A stretch of DNA of 64,000 nucleotides from Pseudo-nitzschia pungens (lineage: Eukaryota; Bacillariophyta; Bacillariophyceae; Bacillariales; Bacillariaceae). Location of the stretch: the NCBI GenBank assembly GCA_037355855.1, contig CM074758.1, forward strand, positions 1,027,001 to 1,091,000, written 5' to 3'. Positions 43,222 through 55,110 of the stretch are shown here, one piece after another. Position 1 is the stretch's first letter, and every line of letters starts with the position of its first letter. The position numbers were made by a program, and so were the translations under genes. The notes below the pieces were generated by a model. That model made no database searches and was not told the origin of the DNA. It saw only the letters and a list, made by a program, of their open reading frames with translations.

Positions 43222-43783
43222 CGAATATTCATATCATCTAGTAATGATAATATTATGATACAAAGGACTCGAATGTTACTTCCCGAGGAATAGTATCCTT
43301 TCTCGGCATGTGGAAGGTTGCAGCTTGACACATTCCTAATTTTCGCATTCTGGATGATCGATTATGAACGATGAAAGATCGTAACATGCTTTGGGGGAAA
43401 TGGGAAAATCTTTTTTGCCGAAACACAAACAAAGCCTGCTGTTCGTGCGTTCTTTCATTCCCAGGAACTCGGGATTGATCCCAAGAATTTCATTGTGACG
43501 TATGCGGAAGACGACAACGCATCCTACCAACGTGCTTTTTCGAAGCTAGCATGCGAGAATGGTTCGTATTCTCTCGTGTCTGTCGTGTGCGTTTCCGAAA
43601 CATACTTGTAAGAAACAACGCGTTGTCTGTCGTGGTGTTCGTTCCGTCGTACGGTGGGTTATCGGTGCGTCTAGCGCGTAGATACGCAATTCCCAACTAC
43701 AACAACGATTGCGACTTTCCATCAAGTCACCAGTCGAGAAAGCCACAATATTCGAAATAATAGTACGGTATATTGCAATCACC
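43222..43783. other. Divergent promoter-containing spacer
   Basis: It separates the FKBP gene from the plastid protein gene at 43784, so both promoters are probably here. No specific element or other gene is recognised. Confidence 0.4.
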
Positions 43784-45132
43784 ATGAAGGTCTCTGCTGC
43801 AGCAATTCTCCTTTCCCTCAGCGGTGCCGCCGCCTGGTCCCAACCCAGCCGTCGGGACCTCCGAAACCTTGGACAGAAGACTGTCCAAATGCAAACCACT
43901 TCTCGTACCAACGGTAACACCATGAAGATGGAAGGTGCGTAGCGCGATCGATGTGAACGGATATCGTTGTCAATGACACTGAACATGAATAAGCGCAAAT
44001 CAAAACCTATATATGTAGAAGGCATGGCAAGGCATTGAGCGGCATGTCGTATTCGGTGATAGGTCACAAAGCTAGAGATAGGTGATGGAATAAAAATACA
44101 TACATCAACATTCTTCATGATGCAGGATAGCGGGAGACTGAGACGAAAACAGCATCTGGTGAATGCGATGATAGATTATGCAAGGGCACCACAACAATCT
44201 ACTCTTTTGGACGCAATAGGGTGGAGGTTCTGTCAGAGCTGTGTTGATGTTCAGAAAGGTCATTCCACGTTGTCGATGGCTGACAATAGTATTGCGTGAA
44301 ATGTTCTTGATGCCATTGCCTCGAAGCTACGGTTCGCCTTTTCTTGGGCTAACAAAGTTATTGATCACCAACATAACTTTTATCAAAGTTCTGCATTGCA
44401 GGTGTTTGTCTTCTCCCTCGAATGTTACCACACCTTTCACTCATCCTTTTGTTGCCTTTTTCATATTATGTTATTTCTTTTGTTTATGCATCACCATCGT
44501 CCTTATACCACACAGATTTCGGTTTCTTGTCCGGCAGTGGAATCGGTTTCGATGATCTCTGGGAGGGTGAGGAAGTCATTTCTGAGACCGCCTTGGAAGC
44601 TCGCCTCAACCAGGACGGACTTCGATTCCGCATGAACCGAACTCCCGAGGAAGCCGACGCCGTCGGACGCTTGGACCTCCCTGGAGTCACCCTCAACCTC
44701 CCTATCATTGGAGAGACCTTCTTGGGACCCCCCAAGGTCGAATCCATCTGGGAGGCCATTGGATTCACCGCCACCTCCAACAACGAAGCCCGACAGCTCG
44801 AGAAGAAGCGTGCTATCGAGAAGTGCAAGACCGCCAAGTCCGGTGTTGACGAGAACCAGACCATGTTCGGACCAGGAGGCGGTGGTGCCGACAGCCGAAA
44901 GCAATGGTTGGACAAGTACGGTTACCCCCGATTGGTCGGAACCGGAGGAATCTTCTACGCCGATCAATTGTCTACCGATAAGGAACCTGCCGGTGGATTC
45001 AACATGGGAAAATCCGGAAGCATCTGGCCTGTCCCTGATGTTGTCAAGCGAGGACAATACGGAGGAGAAATGGGATGGGGTATGAAGAAGAAGGGACCCG
45101 CCGTTGACAACCTTCCCAAGGAAAAGCTTTAA
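43784..45132 (+). CDS. Conserved plastid protein of unknown function, likely highly expressed
   Basis: Exon 1 (43784-43934) and exon 2 (44516-45132) are joined through a 581-bp intron with donor GTGCGT and acceptor CACAG. The join reads MKMED-FGFLSGSG, giving 255 residues. The N-terminus MKVSAAAILLSLSGAAAW-SQPSRRDL is a signal peptide with the diatom Ala-Ala-Trp type plastid cleavage site. The mature part is soluble-looking, Gly-rich at the end (GGEMGWGMKKKGPAVDN), with DLPGVTLNLPIIGETFLGPPKVESIWEAIGF in the middle. Codon use in exon 2 is strongly biased (CGA for Arg, AAG for Lys, GGA for Gly), unlike neighbours, which suggests high expression. A photosystem or antenna-associated role is possible but unproven, and I do not recognise the family. 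Confidence 0.8.
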
Positions 45133-47097
45133 ACGTTGCGAAAGCTCTCCATTCTAATCGGTCCCTCCAATGCCAAGCTTTGCCTAGCTAGCAGAGTACT
45201 TCCTTTCGATGCCATCCGATGCGTGATGACGCCCACATCAGTACTACTACCATCAACGCATCATCGCGTCGTTGTGACTATAGATTTTATTATTACTTCT
45301 AGTTTCTTCCTCACTTACTTAATAAATGGGTGCCAAACATCTCCAACAAAAGTGGTGTTTGCAATCACGTACGAACGCAAATCTCCGCTGTTTTGTATTA
45401 CAAAGTGTGCACATTTCCGTGAAGAGGAACGAAGTTACTCACGTTAATTTTCGGTCACGAAATCAATGTCGTCGATGAGACTTATGTCATTTCATCAACT
45501 GATGCTTTCTTTGTTCCTGAATTCGGTTGTGCAACGCCACACGGTTATTATCCCTTGATCGTACGAGCAGAAAAGAAATGAAACGATAGTAAATACCCTT
45601 GACTAGGAGAATGGTTTTGAAATTTGTCACCACTTTTCGAATGTACTAAGCAATCTTTTACTTCTTTGTCTGTCTTACATGAGCGACGAAATAATCGGGA
45701 TATCGCGAGAAAGAAAATTGAATTACAGTATCGCTATCTGTTGAACGCTTTCGTTGTTCTTTTTCTTCCCGTTCATGGTATACCCATCCTGTGGTAGGAG
45801 ACGACTTAGCTATGGACACAGAATATTCGGGAACTACACGTAGTCCATCATCACGTCATAAAGATTAAACGCACTTTCGCTTCTCACTCAAACAGAGACT
45901 GCATGAAGACATGTTCATGGAAAACTTCATGTCGGATGATGTAATGGATCTATTAACACCCAATTGAGATAAAAGTACAGTTGTCGTTTCTTCCTTCGGA
46001 ACACAAGCCTGGTAGGAGAAATGTGGCAGAGATTCCAAACCCAAAGAACTTCCTCAACCTTGCTTCAAACAATCATCTGTGCGAAGCTGTAAATCAAAAC
46101 GGCGCCAATAAGTATCCTATGCGATCAGGGTAATATATAGGATCAATAGGACTAGTGCGTTCCTCGCAGGCACGAAGGAGAATACCGCCGACCCTGGCAA
46201 GTCAACGCGAATACTCCAATTTTGGATCCGCAACGACAACTATGAAAGATCCAAGTGGTAGGGACAAAACTCAGACGCTTTCAGTGTCAGGTAACAATTT
46301 TGCAATCAGTCCACTTGCATCCTGAACTACAAAATCGGTATGAAGGTTTTGTGTGAGTTGTGGAAACAGTAAGGTTACGAATATCTTATGAGATAGTTTC
46401 CGGGCCAAAGAGGTATCGTTTCAAAAAAGATCTTCCAAATACCGGTACAGTAGCAGTCTTCGAGAGGTGTACGATAAAACAGTTCATCATATCAGTTTTT
46501 CTTCACTTCGCCCTTCTCGTCACTTGCAAGATGACAGATCTGATACGACTAAGGCTTACGTAACCTTAGTAATCTTACCGGTATGTTCTTCCGTTGCAAT
46601 TTTTCACGGCTTTCTTTCCCGCCCCAGCCGTTTCCGAACAAAATGTTGTTCGAAAGAATTGGTCCAACGAGTCGCACGCAAATTGATTGTCTTTCGTGCA
46701 ACCACGTTTGATATTTCCTTCCTGTGTGACGTGTGGAAGCATCAAGGATTACTTCAACGAACAGCCAATCACAGGGCGGAACCATCACACAAATTGCGTT
46801 GATTTTTCGATTCGACCCAAAAAATCCATCCGACGTTGCCTAAAATATGTACAAGAAGTGTAACATCGACGACCGGTGTGTTGATACCCTTTAGTACGGG
46901 AACTTGATACCTTCCCATTCTTCACTAATCCGCCATCTGTTAACTTTTTTGATCCGTTGGGTGTTGCTTCGCTGTTGTTGCAGTTCAACTTCACCTACCG
47001 ATACTGAATACTGTAACTGATTATCGAATACTTACACGAAAACAACAATTCACCTTCGACTACAGTACTGTACAAAGACTAATATAGAATATACATC
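45133..47097. other. 2-kb intergenic spacer
   Basis: No gene or RNA is recognised. GTAAGGTTAC lies near 46369 and CGTAACCTTAG plus CTTACCGGTA near 46561-46580. Frames near 46360-46990 are short and without domain signals. Confidence 0.45.
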
Positions 47098-49182
47098 ATG
47101 AGATTCGCGGCTACATGTCTCAGCACCCTGCTGGCGCTGCTTGTGCCCACTAGGAGTAGCCTTGCCCTGGCGACTGCGAAGAGCAGCGGTGTATTTGGAG
47201 TTCCCCATGGTGGATCGACAGCGACGCGTCCATCTACGCAAATCGCTGCCGCAACAATGGACGCTCCCCTTGAAACTCCCATTTCGGTGAGTAAAGTGTC
47301 TGGAGATGCCCCCGCTGAGGTATGTCCGCTGGTGACAGTATTTCTCGCTGCAACGTTAACGTCTCTCCGAAAGAGACACAGAACCAGCACCCATCCATGC
47401 GAGTCAACAATACGGTTCCCTTCTGACCTTACTGTTTTTCTTCCATTCTCTTTTGCTTTCATAGGACGACAAACGACCCATGCACATTCTTTTCTTGTCG
47501 GCAGATACAGGGGGAGGTCACCGAGCAAGTGCAGAAGCTCTTGCTAAGCAGGTGCGTTGCTAGATGTAACATGAACTTTGTAGGAAACAGATTGCACACT
47601 CTCTGTGCTTTTTTGGGGTCTTACCTTTTCATGTTGAATTATGTTTTCCCCATCTCTACTCATTTGGATTCAAACATTCATACAACAAATTTTGACGTTA
47701 TGACGACGACTAAAATAAATCATCCAACAATTCGCAACACGATCTTGCCGCTACATCGAAAATCACCAAACATCAGTTTTTGATTCAATTTCCAGGGTCG
47801 ACCTACGAATTGGCCGACTTGTGGACCGACCACGGAGTCCTTCCGTACAGAACCCTTGTCCCAACGTACAAGCGGATGTCTGCAAATCCCATAGAATGGA
47901 GAATATTTTATCACTTATCGAATACCAAAATCAATGAGGTATGCGCCAATATTCACTCCCGAATCACATGTGGGGGACGCGTCAAGAAACGACTCGAATC
48001 CCACAAACCCGATGTGATTGTTAGCGTCCATCCCACCATGAACCACTGCCCACTTAAATGCACACAAAAAACCTCCAAGGAGCTCGGAAAGCACATTCCA
48101 TTTTTTACGGTCGTTACCGATCTGGGAAGTGCCCATTGCATGTGGTTTGAGCGCAAGGTCGACAAACTGTACGTTGCCAGTGAGCGTTTGTACAAGCTGG
48201 CACGCCGACGAGGAGGAACAGCACCAGAGGACATTGTCCGAACGGGATTGCCGATTCGACATGGATTTGCTGTGCAGGCCGAGAAACTCGGAGGAGACCG
48301 AACATCTGAACAAGGAATTACGTATCAAAAGACTGTTCGAAAGGAACTGGGAATAGCTGAAGACAAGCAGATGGTGTTGGTCATGGGCGGCGGAGAAGGT
48401 GTCGGATCCTTGAGTGATATTGTCAACAATTTGTACGCAGAGCTAAGCAGCAAGGGTGTCGACGCAACCGTTTGTGTGGTCTGCGGGCGTAATGAAAAGC
48501 TTCAGAACGATCTGCTGACGAGAGATTTTGATCAAGTGGCCGAAGATATCCGACTCAAGGAAGAGAAACAACGCAAGGGAGTCCGGGGGCTTCTGCGTAA
48601 GGTTCGAAGGAAAAATCGCATCGCTGCTCGCGAAGCTGCTGCTGCGGGAGAGTCCTCCAAGTCGACTCCCAAGGGCAATGTTGACATTATGCCGCTCGGA
48701 TTCTTGACCAACATTCCCGAGTACATGGTTGCGGCCGATGTGTTGGTTTCCAAGGCCGGTCCAGGAACCATTGCAGAAGCGGCGGCCGTGGGCTTGCCAG
48801 TCATGATGACAAGGTACGTTTTGTTCATCAGGAATGCGAGCAGATGTTTTAAGTGTGGTCGGTGTTAATTGATTGTCTGACCGTATTTCTGTGCCTTATT
48901 TTCTGCAACCTCGCGCTGCATATTGTGGTTCTCGATCCACGCAGTTTCCTCCCCGGCCAGGAAGCTGGAAACGTTGACGTTGTATTGGAACAAAACTTTG
49001 GAGAATACCAAAAACGGCCTTCGAAGATTGGAGAACGAGTTACAGCCTGGCTCCAGGACAAAACTCTGCTCCAGACCATGAGCCAGGCTGCTATGGTAGC
49101 TGGCAACCCATATGCCGCTGACGAGATTGTCGAAGACATTGGGCGTCAAACAGTGGCATGGATGAAGCTGAACGAGAAATAA
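47098..49182 (+). CDS. MGD1: Monogalactosyldiacylglycerol (MGDG) synthase
   Basis: Four exons (47098-47286, 47465-47551, 47777-48813, 48945-49182) give 516 residues, with donors GTGAGT, GTGCGT and GTACGT. The enzyme transfers galactose from UDP-galactose to diacylglycerol in the plastid envelope, making the main thylakoid lipid. Family marks are HILFLSADTGGGHRASAEAL across exon 2, then LADLWTDHG, VSVHPTMNHCPL, FFTVVTDLGSAHCMWF, VLVMGGGEGVGSL, PLGFLTNIPEYMVAADVLVS, KAGPGTIAEAAAVGLPVMMT and GQEAGNV at the exon 3-4 join. This is a GT28 glycosyltransferase with two Rossmann domains. Exon 3 could also start after the CCAG at 47795, but that breaks the frame, so the CATCAG acceptor at 47776 is chosen. 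The N-terminus (MRFAATCLSTLLALLVPTRSSLALATA) is a signal-like plastid presequence. A Lys/Arg-rich insert (LRKVRRKNRIAAREAAAAGE) lies before the C-terminal UDP-binding part. Confidence 0.92.
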
Positions 49183-49389
49183 ACAAATGAACAATCATTA
49201 GCGGTACCGAAGGTGCCAACAAACGCATGCTATAAGAACAACTGAAATATACACCATACTACTGCATCACCTTGCGCGTTTGATAACTTTTGCGTGGACT
49301 ACTGTCGCCGTTCGGCAGGAATTGCAATAACTAACCACAGAATGTTTTTAACGATCGTTCTGCAAAAGAGCAGCAAAGTTGAGGGTGTT

Positions 49390-49962
49390 CTACCCCACGA
49401 CGGGAAAGAGCACAACTAACAACATCAAGCTGTATATCATGTAGCCACCCTTTAAGGCACCACCTCTGCTGGTGTCAATTTTGGTATCGGTACTTTTGGA
49501 CAAGTCCAACCACGGCGATTTGGGATCTTGAGAACGGCACCTCTTGAATTCTGTTCCACAATATCCCAAAACCGAATCACGAGCCGCCACTACAACGCAG
49601 CGGACGGAATCAGAAATTTGTACTCCCGCTAAACTCCTCGTAAACGGTTGATCGTGAACATGAGGATGCAACAGGGTGCGAGTACCCAGTACTGTGCCCG
49701 TCGCAACGTCTCTAATCTGGAATTCGTCGGCGTATTTGTCCCATCCATCTCCCGTTTCGTGTGACTCGATAGTGACAGTAATTACAACCGATTGAAAGCC
49801 TTCGGTGAAAGAGATCGAGGTTTGCTGATACGACAACGAGGCATGTGTCACATTGGCACATTCTACAGTGCTTGCAGCTGCAGCATTGACCACAATCAGT
49901 ACTCCAAAAAGGGAAGCAAGCACCGCTGTCTTGCTTCGTATGCTATTGTAGATCCAAATCAT
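49390..49962 (-). CDS. Small secreted protein with beta-sandwich-like core and C-terminal anchor
   Basis: This 190-residue protein has a signal peptide (TAVLASLFGVLIVVNAAAAS). Its core of about 95 residues reads FQSVVITVTIESHETGDGWDKYADEF, GTRTLLHPHVHDQPFTRSL, GVQISDSVRCVVVAARDSVLGYCG. The HPHxxxQPFTRSL signature recalls a widespread family of small conserved proteins of unknown function in bacteria and algae. The C-terminus ends in a hydrophobic stretch (MIYSLMLLVVLFPVVG), fitting a GPI anchor signal or single membrane span, so a cell-surface location is inferred. The open frame starts with TTG at 49977; ATG 49962 is used. No enzyme motif is visible. Confidence 0.7.
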   Translation of the reverse strand: MIWIYNSIRSKTAVLASLFGVLIVVNAAAASTVECANVTHASLSYQQTSISFTEGFQSVVITVTIESHETGDGWDKYADEFQIRDVATGTVLGTRTLLHPHVHDQPFTRSLAGVQISDSVRCVVVAARDSVLGYCGTEFKRCRSQDPKSPWLDLSKSTDTKIDTSRGGALKGGYMIYSLMLLVVLFPVVG

Positions 49963-50429
49963 GACGAGACAACGCAAAAAAGGTCAAGTTGAATAAATGT
50001 TCTTAGTGCGAGTCAGAGTGGGATGTGTATAAAAAGATCACAGCAATCGTAGAACCAAAATTATCCACTTGGGTTTATGATGCCATGATTTTCGCCGATT
50101 AACGGTACGTCTAGTGCATGCGCATTGGGCGCAACGCAGAAGCAAAACTTCAATACATCTTTGCCCGAGGTCTAGTCGCTCTAGTCTATGATATGACATC
50201 GCGGTTTGGAACGGACCAAATAGAGTAAGACTGCATTATTATTCCACCATACTCAATACGCATTTCTATTTTAATACTATTGTTAATTTTTTAAATTGCA
50301 ACATTCGTTGTGTATACACTGGCAACATTCGAACAGCACCCAATCAAGCAGGTCAGATTATGGCACCCCGGAACAATGCCTTTGCATCTGGTGATTGTGA
50401 CACCATCAGCGCGTCCTATAATGCCATCG
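49963..50429. other. Spacer between two small secreted-protein genes
   Basis: AT-rich spacer. No gene or notable element is seen. Confidence 0.35.
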
Positions 50430-50834
50430 TTAGAACATGACTTGCAGCAGGGCACCATTGACGATCAGCATTGTTAATGTCGTTGTTATGGATGAAAGAT
50501 TCCAATGGCAGTTGGCAAACGAAAGGTTTGCACCTGCAGTTGCTGTTTCGGGTTTGAGTGGAGGCCGTGTGCTCTCGTCGACTGTATAGTTAACTGTTAA
50601 GTCAAAATTTCCGGTCGATCTGGGTGTTGGATCATCGACGATGACGCTGTCCGCCTCCGTCTTGCTTTCTTCCAACCATCGCGATGCAAACGGTAGATTT
50701 CGGATGGAATTTCGAAGAGTTGATAAAGCGCCGGCAACAGGCGATGCACCGACCAGAGCCAAAATGAGCACACTCAAAATGACAATCTTGAATCTTTTCG
50801 CAACAGGGAATGAAGACATGGGGAAAGAAGGCAT
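50430..50834 (-). CDS. Small secreted protein, possibly GPI-anchored
   Basis: This 134-residue frame has a clear signal peptide (FKIVILSVLILALVGASPVAGA) and a hydrophobic C-terminus (SITTTLTMLIVNGALLQVMF) preceded by small residues. It has three N-x-S/T sites (NYT, NLS, NLS), of which the first is in NFDLTVNYTV. This overall plan is shared with the gene at 49390-49962, on the same strand, although the sequences do not look alike. It has no known domain and is short, so confidence is limited. ATG at 50834. Confidence 0.5.
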   Translation of the reverse strand: MPSFPMSSFPVAKRFKIVILSVLILALVGASPVAGALSTLRNSIRNLPFASRWLEESKTEADSVIVDDPTPRSTGNFDLTVNYTVDESTRPPLKPETATAGANLSFANCHWNLSSITTTLTMLIVNGALLQVMF

Positions 50835-51276
50835 GTATATGCAAAAATAATCGTTGATCGCGTCGTCGCCTCTTCCTCTCCGATGATGTTGATAGAGTGT
50901 CTATGAATAGCGTTAACTCCTGAACAGATGATAACAATTTGTCTCCATCCAGTCGCAACTGTGACTTGACTTTTTTCATGAGACAAGCGAAGTTCGAGTT
51001 ACGAAGATTAGTACTCGTACTTCTTTTTTAAATTGGGTATCTTTTAGCGATTGGGCACGCTTTGTTATTTTTAAGGCAAAGCAAATTTTGCTATTTTTTG
51101 CATTTGCTTTTCAACGAGCAAAGCCAAATTTTGCAAAGCAAAGTCAAATAGGGGATACCCCCCAAATGGGGAGCGCAGCTCCCCAAACCCCCCAAGAACG
51201 AAAAATTTTTTGGAAACTTTTTTGGGAATTATTTGCTACTAGTAGTAGGACTCACCCCCGACACTGTAACTTTCAT

Positions 51277-54030
51277 TCTAGAAGGAGTTAGAACTTCGTT
51301 CAAAGCACATTCTCCATCTACTGGCATCAGAGGAGCTATTCGCGGCCTGTTTCGATTCTGGGAAGCAGCTGTACAGCCGGCGCCGGCATTACAAGCAAAA
51401 GCGACACCCACTACTATTAGTCCAAAATCATTGGACATAACCCAACTCATCCCCGACAGTGTAACTTTCCTTCTAGAAGGAGTTAGAAGTTGGTTCAAAG
51501 CACATTCTCCATCTACTGCCATCAGAGGAGCGATTCGCGGCCTGTTTCGATTCTGGGGAGCAGCTGTACAGCCGGCGCCGGCGTCACAAGCGAAAGCGAC
51601 ACCCACTAGTAGTCCAAAATCATTGGACATAACCCAACTCATTCCCGACAGTGTAACTTTCCTTCTAGAAGGAGTTAGAAGTTGGTTCAAAGCACATTCT
51701 CCATCTACTGCCATCAGAGGAGCGATTCGCGGCCCGTTTCGATTCTGGGGAGCAGCTGTACAGCCGGCGCCGGCATTACAAGCGAAACCAAGCAACCACT
51801 CAAAATCATTCTTCTTGGACATAACCCAACTCATCCCCGACAATGTAACTTTCCTTCTAGAAGGAGTTAGAAGTTGGTTCAAAGCACATTCTCCATCTAC
51901 TGCCATCAGAGGAGCGATTCGCGGCCTGTTTCGATTCTGGGGAGCAGCTGTACAGCCGGCGCCGGCGTCACAAGCGAAAGCGACACCCACTAGTAGTCCA
52001 AAATCATTGGACATAACCCAACTCATTCCCGACAGTGTAACTTTCCTTCTAGAAGGAGTTAGAAGTTGGTTCAAAGCACATTCTCCATCTACTGCCATCA
52101 GAGGAGCGATTCGCGGCCCGTTTCGATTCTGGGGAGCAGCTGTACAGCCGGCGCCGGCATTACAAGCGAAACCAAGCAACCACTCAAAATCATTCTTGGA
52201 CATAACCCAACTCATCCCCGACAATGTAACTTTCCTTCTAGAAGGAGTTAGAAGTTGGTTCAAAGCACATTCTCCATCTACTGGCATCAGAGGAGCGATT
52301 CGCGGCCTGTTTCGATTCTGGGGAGCAGCTGTACAGCCGGCGCCGGCGTCACAAGCGAAAGCGACACCCACTAGTAGTCCAAAATCATTGGACATAACCC
52401 AACTCATTCCCGACAGTGTAACTTTCCTTCTAGAAGGAGTTAGAAGTTGGTTCAAAGCACATTCTCCATCTACTGGCATCAGAGGAGCGATTCGCGGCCT
52501 GTTTCGATTCTGGGGAGCAGCTATTCTGCCGGCGCCGGCGTCACAAGCGAAAGCGACACCCACTAGTAGTCCAAAATCATTGGACATAACCCAACTCATC
52601 CCCGACAATGTAACTTTCCTTCTAGAAGGAGTTAGAAGTTGGTTCAAAGCACATTCTCCATCTACTGACATCAGAGGAGCGATTCGCGGCCTGTTTCGAT
52701 TCTGGGAAGCAGCTATTCTGCCGGCGCCGGCATTACAAGCGAAAGCGACACCCACTAGTAGTCCAAAATCATTGGACATAACCCAACTCATTCCCGACAA
52801 TGTAACTTTCCTTCTAGAAGGAGTTAGAAGTTGGTTCAAAGCACATTCTCCATCTACTGCCATCAGAGGAGCGATTCGCGGCCTGTTTCGATTCTGGGGA
52901 GCAGCTGTACAGCCGGCGCCGGCATTACAAGCGAAAGCGACACCCACTAGTAGTCCAAAATCATTGGACATAACCCAACTCATTCCCGACAATGTAACTT
53001 TCCTTCTAGAAGGAGTTAGAAGTTGGTTCAAAGCACATTCTCCATCTACTGCCATCAGAGGAGCGATTCGCGGCCCGTTTCGATTCTGGGGAGCAGCTGT
53101 ACAGCCGGCGCCGGCATTACAAGCGAAACCAAGCAACCACTCAAAATCATTCTTGGACATAACCCAACTCATCCCCGACAATGTAACTTTCCTTCTAGAA
53201 GGAGTTAGAAGTTGGTTCAAAGCACATTCTCCATCTACTGCCATCAGAGGAGCGATTCGCGGCCTGTTTCGATTCTGGGGAGCAGCTGTACAGCCGGCGC
53301 CGGCGTCACAAGCGAAACCAAGCAACCACTCAAAATCATTCTTGGACATAACCCAACTCATCCCCGACAATGTAACTTTCCTTCTAGAAGGAGTTAGAAG
53401 TTGGTTCAAAGCACATTCTCCATCTACTGACATCAGAGGAGCCATTCGCGGCCTGTTTCGATTCTGGGGAGCAGCTGTACAGCCGGCGCCGGCGTCACAA
53501 GCGAAACCAAGCAACCACTCAAAATCATTCTTGGACATAACCCAACTCATCCCCGACAATGTAACTTTCCTTCTAGAAGGAGTTAGAAGTTGGTTCAAAG
53601 CACATTCTCCATCTACTGACATCAGAGGAGCCATTCGCGGCCTGTTTCGATTCTGGGGAGCAGCTGTACAGCCGGCGCCGGCAATACAAGCGAAACCAAG
53701 CAACCACTCAAAATCATTCTTGGACGTAACCCAACTCATCCCCGACAATGTAACTTTCCTTCTAGAAGGAGTTAGAAGTTGGTTCAAAGCACATTCTCCA
53801 TCTACTGACATCAGAGGAGCCATTCGCGGCCCGTTTCGATTCTGGGGAGCAGCTGTACAGCCGGCGACGGCGTCACAAGCGAATCCAAGCAACCACTCCG
53901 AAATCCGTGGACAGAATCTAATTCGCTGGTGACACTGTAACTTTCCTTCTAGAAGGAGTTAGAAGTTGGTTCAAAGCACATTCTCCATCTACTGACATCA
54001 GAGGAGACATTCGCGGCCTGTTTCGATTCT
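51277..54030. repeat. Tandem array of about 15 units of 187-194 bp inside the hAT element
   Basis: The anchor TTCTAGAAGG (first copy slightly altered) recurs at about 51277, 51471, 51663, 51855, 52048, 52236, 52428, 52620, 52812, 53004, 53192, 53381, 53571, 53760 and 53947. Two unit types alternate in blocks, one with GCGACACCCACTAGTAGTCC and one with CCAAGCAACCACTCAAAATC between conserved parts. Length changes between units keep reading frame, so both strands stay open for almost 2.7 kb (plus 51233-53932, minus 53892-51229). The last, incomplete unit runs up to the stop codon of the transposase fragment, so the unit may have arisen from transposase 3' sequence. I do not annotate either long frame as a gene. 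Confidence 0.92.
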
Positions 54031-54613
54031 AAGGAGCGGGAGTGTGGCCCGAGCCAGCATCTTCATTCCCGTCCATGTATGTGTCTGATATTTCATCATA
54101 GCCATACTTTGCTTTTATTTCATCATAGTAATCCAAATTGGAACCAACAAAAACCAACGTGCCTGCTGTTCTAGTATCCAGACGATTACGGTCTGCTGTG
54201 ATGATTCTTCTGGCTTTGCTAAAGATTCTTTCACTTGAAGCTGATGTTGCTTGAATTGCCAGGTATTGTTTTGCCAGACCTGCAATGATGGGGAACAAAT
54301 ATTCATTCTTCTTCCACCATTCCAATGGATTATTGTAATCCCCAGTTTCTTTCCGAATATTTTGCCCAGCTGCTCTCCTATATTGGTTTAGTTCATATTT
54401 GCAAGCTTCATCAACCATCACATGGCTATCATGATCTTCGTCTACACCAACCATTTGACGTTCAGTATTGCGATCGTACATATCCAAGAATGTGTCATTG
54501 TCAAACCATGCATTATTTGTTGGTTGGGATTCTTTTTCAACTTGGTTATTGTTGACAACCCTGTCATCTTTGCTGCCTTCTTCTCTTGATTTTGCATCAA
54601 TCATCAACTCCAA
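54029..54613 (-). pseudogene. hAT transposase fragment (C-terminal dimerisation domain)
   Basis: This fragment of about 194 residues has the hAT C-terminal dimerisation domain. It includes NPLEWWKKNEYLFPIIAGLAKQYLAIQATSASSERIFSKA and RNRLDTRTAGTLVFVGSN. The BED finger and most of the RNase-H-like catalytic part that precede it in full-length hAT transposases are missing. The coding frame can be followed upstream only to about 54665, where it meets a stop and the first unit of the 182-bp array. The displayed first residue is TTG, not ATG. It therefore cannot encode an active enzyme. Confidence 0.88.
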
Positions 54614-54660
54614 TAAGCGCCTCCAGACGGTATCCTTTTCAGTATCCGACTTGACTTGCT

Positions 54661-55110
54661 TCTCCTAGCTTGGTTTGGCTTGAAAGGAAGCAGAACAGCC
54701 GGCGAAAGCACAATCACTTGACGTGGCGTTTGCTAATATTCTGGTGGTAAAAGCGAAATTCACTGCGGTGACACAGAACTCGCGAACCACTCGCTGCGAT
54801 GAGATATAAATTGGCAGGGGTTCGATTCAGTATGTATACTAGCTTCTCCTAGCTTGGTTTGGCTTGAAAGGAAGCAGAACAGCCGGCGAAAGCACAATCA
54901 CTTCACGTGGCGTTTCGCTAATATTTTGCTTGAAATGAACCAATCCTGATTCGCGACTCAGTACTCCACAACTACCCGTTGGAATGCTTTGAGAATTGGC
55001 AGGAGTTCGATTCAGTATGTATACTGGCTTGCCCTAGCTTGGTTTGGCTTGAAAGGAAGCAGAACAGCCGGCGAAAGCACAATCACTTGACGCGGCGTTT
55101 CTGGTATCAG
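54661..55110. repeat. Three tandem units of ~182-184 bp inside the hAT element
   Basis: The block CCTAGCTTGGTTTGGCTTGA, continuing with an AGCAGAACAGCCGGCGAAAG part, starts at about 54661, 54843 and 55027. The first two units also share the GCTAATATT end. The CAGCCGGCG piece is also found in the 15-unit array. Confidence 0.8.

Noticed and set aside
43551..44118. 190-codon minus-strand frame across the intron of the plastid protein gene
   Set aside because: It overlaps exon 1, the intron and the upstream flank of the plus-strand gene, with no domain or codon bias.
47796..47810. CCAG at 47795 as the acceptor for MGDG synthase exon 3
   Set aside because: It would put the exon out of frame with exon 2. 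The CATCAG acceptor at 47776 keeps phase 0 and adds family-like residues FLIQFPG.
51233..53932. 899-codon plus-strand frame (and 887-codon minus-strand frame) as a protein-coding gene
   Set aside because: Both run through a tandem array inside a transposon, both strands are equally open, and neither has a gene-like start or neighbour. They are reported as a repeat instead.
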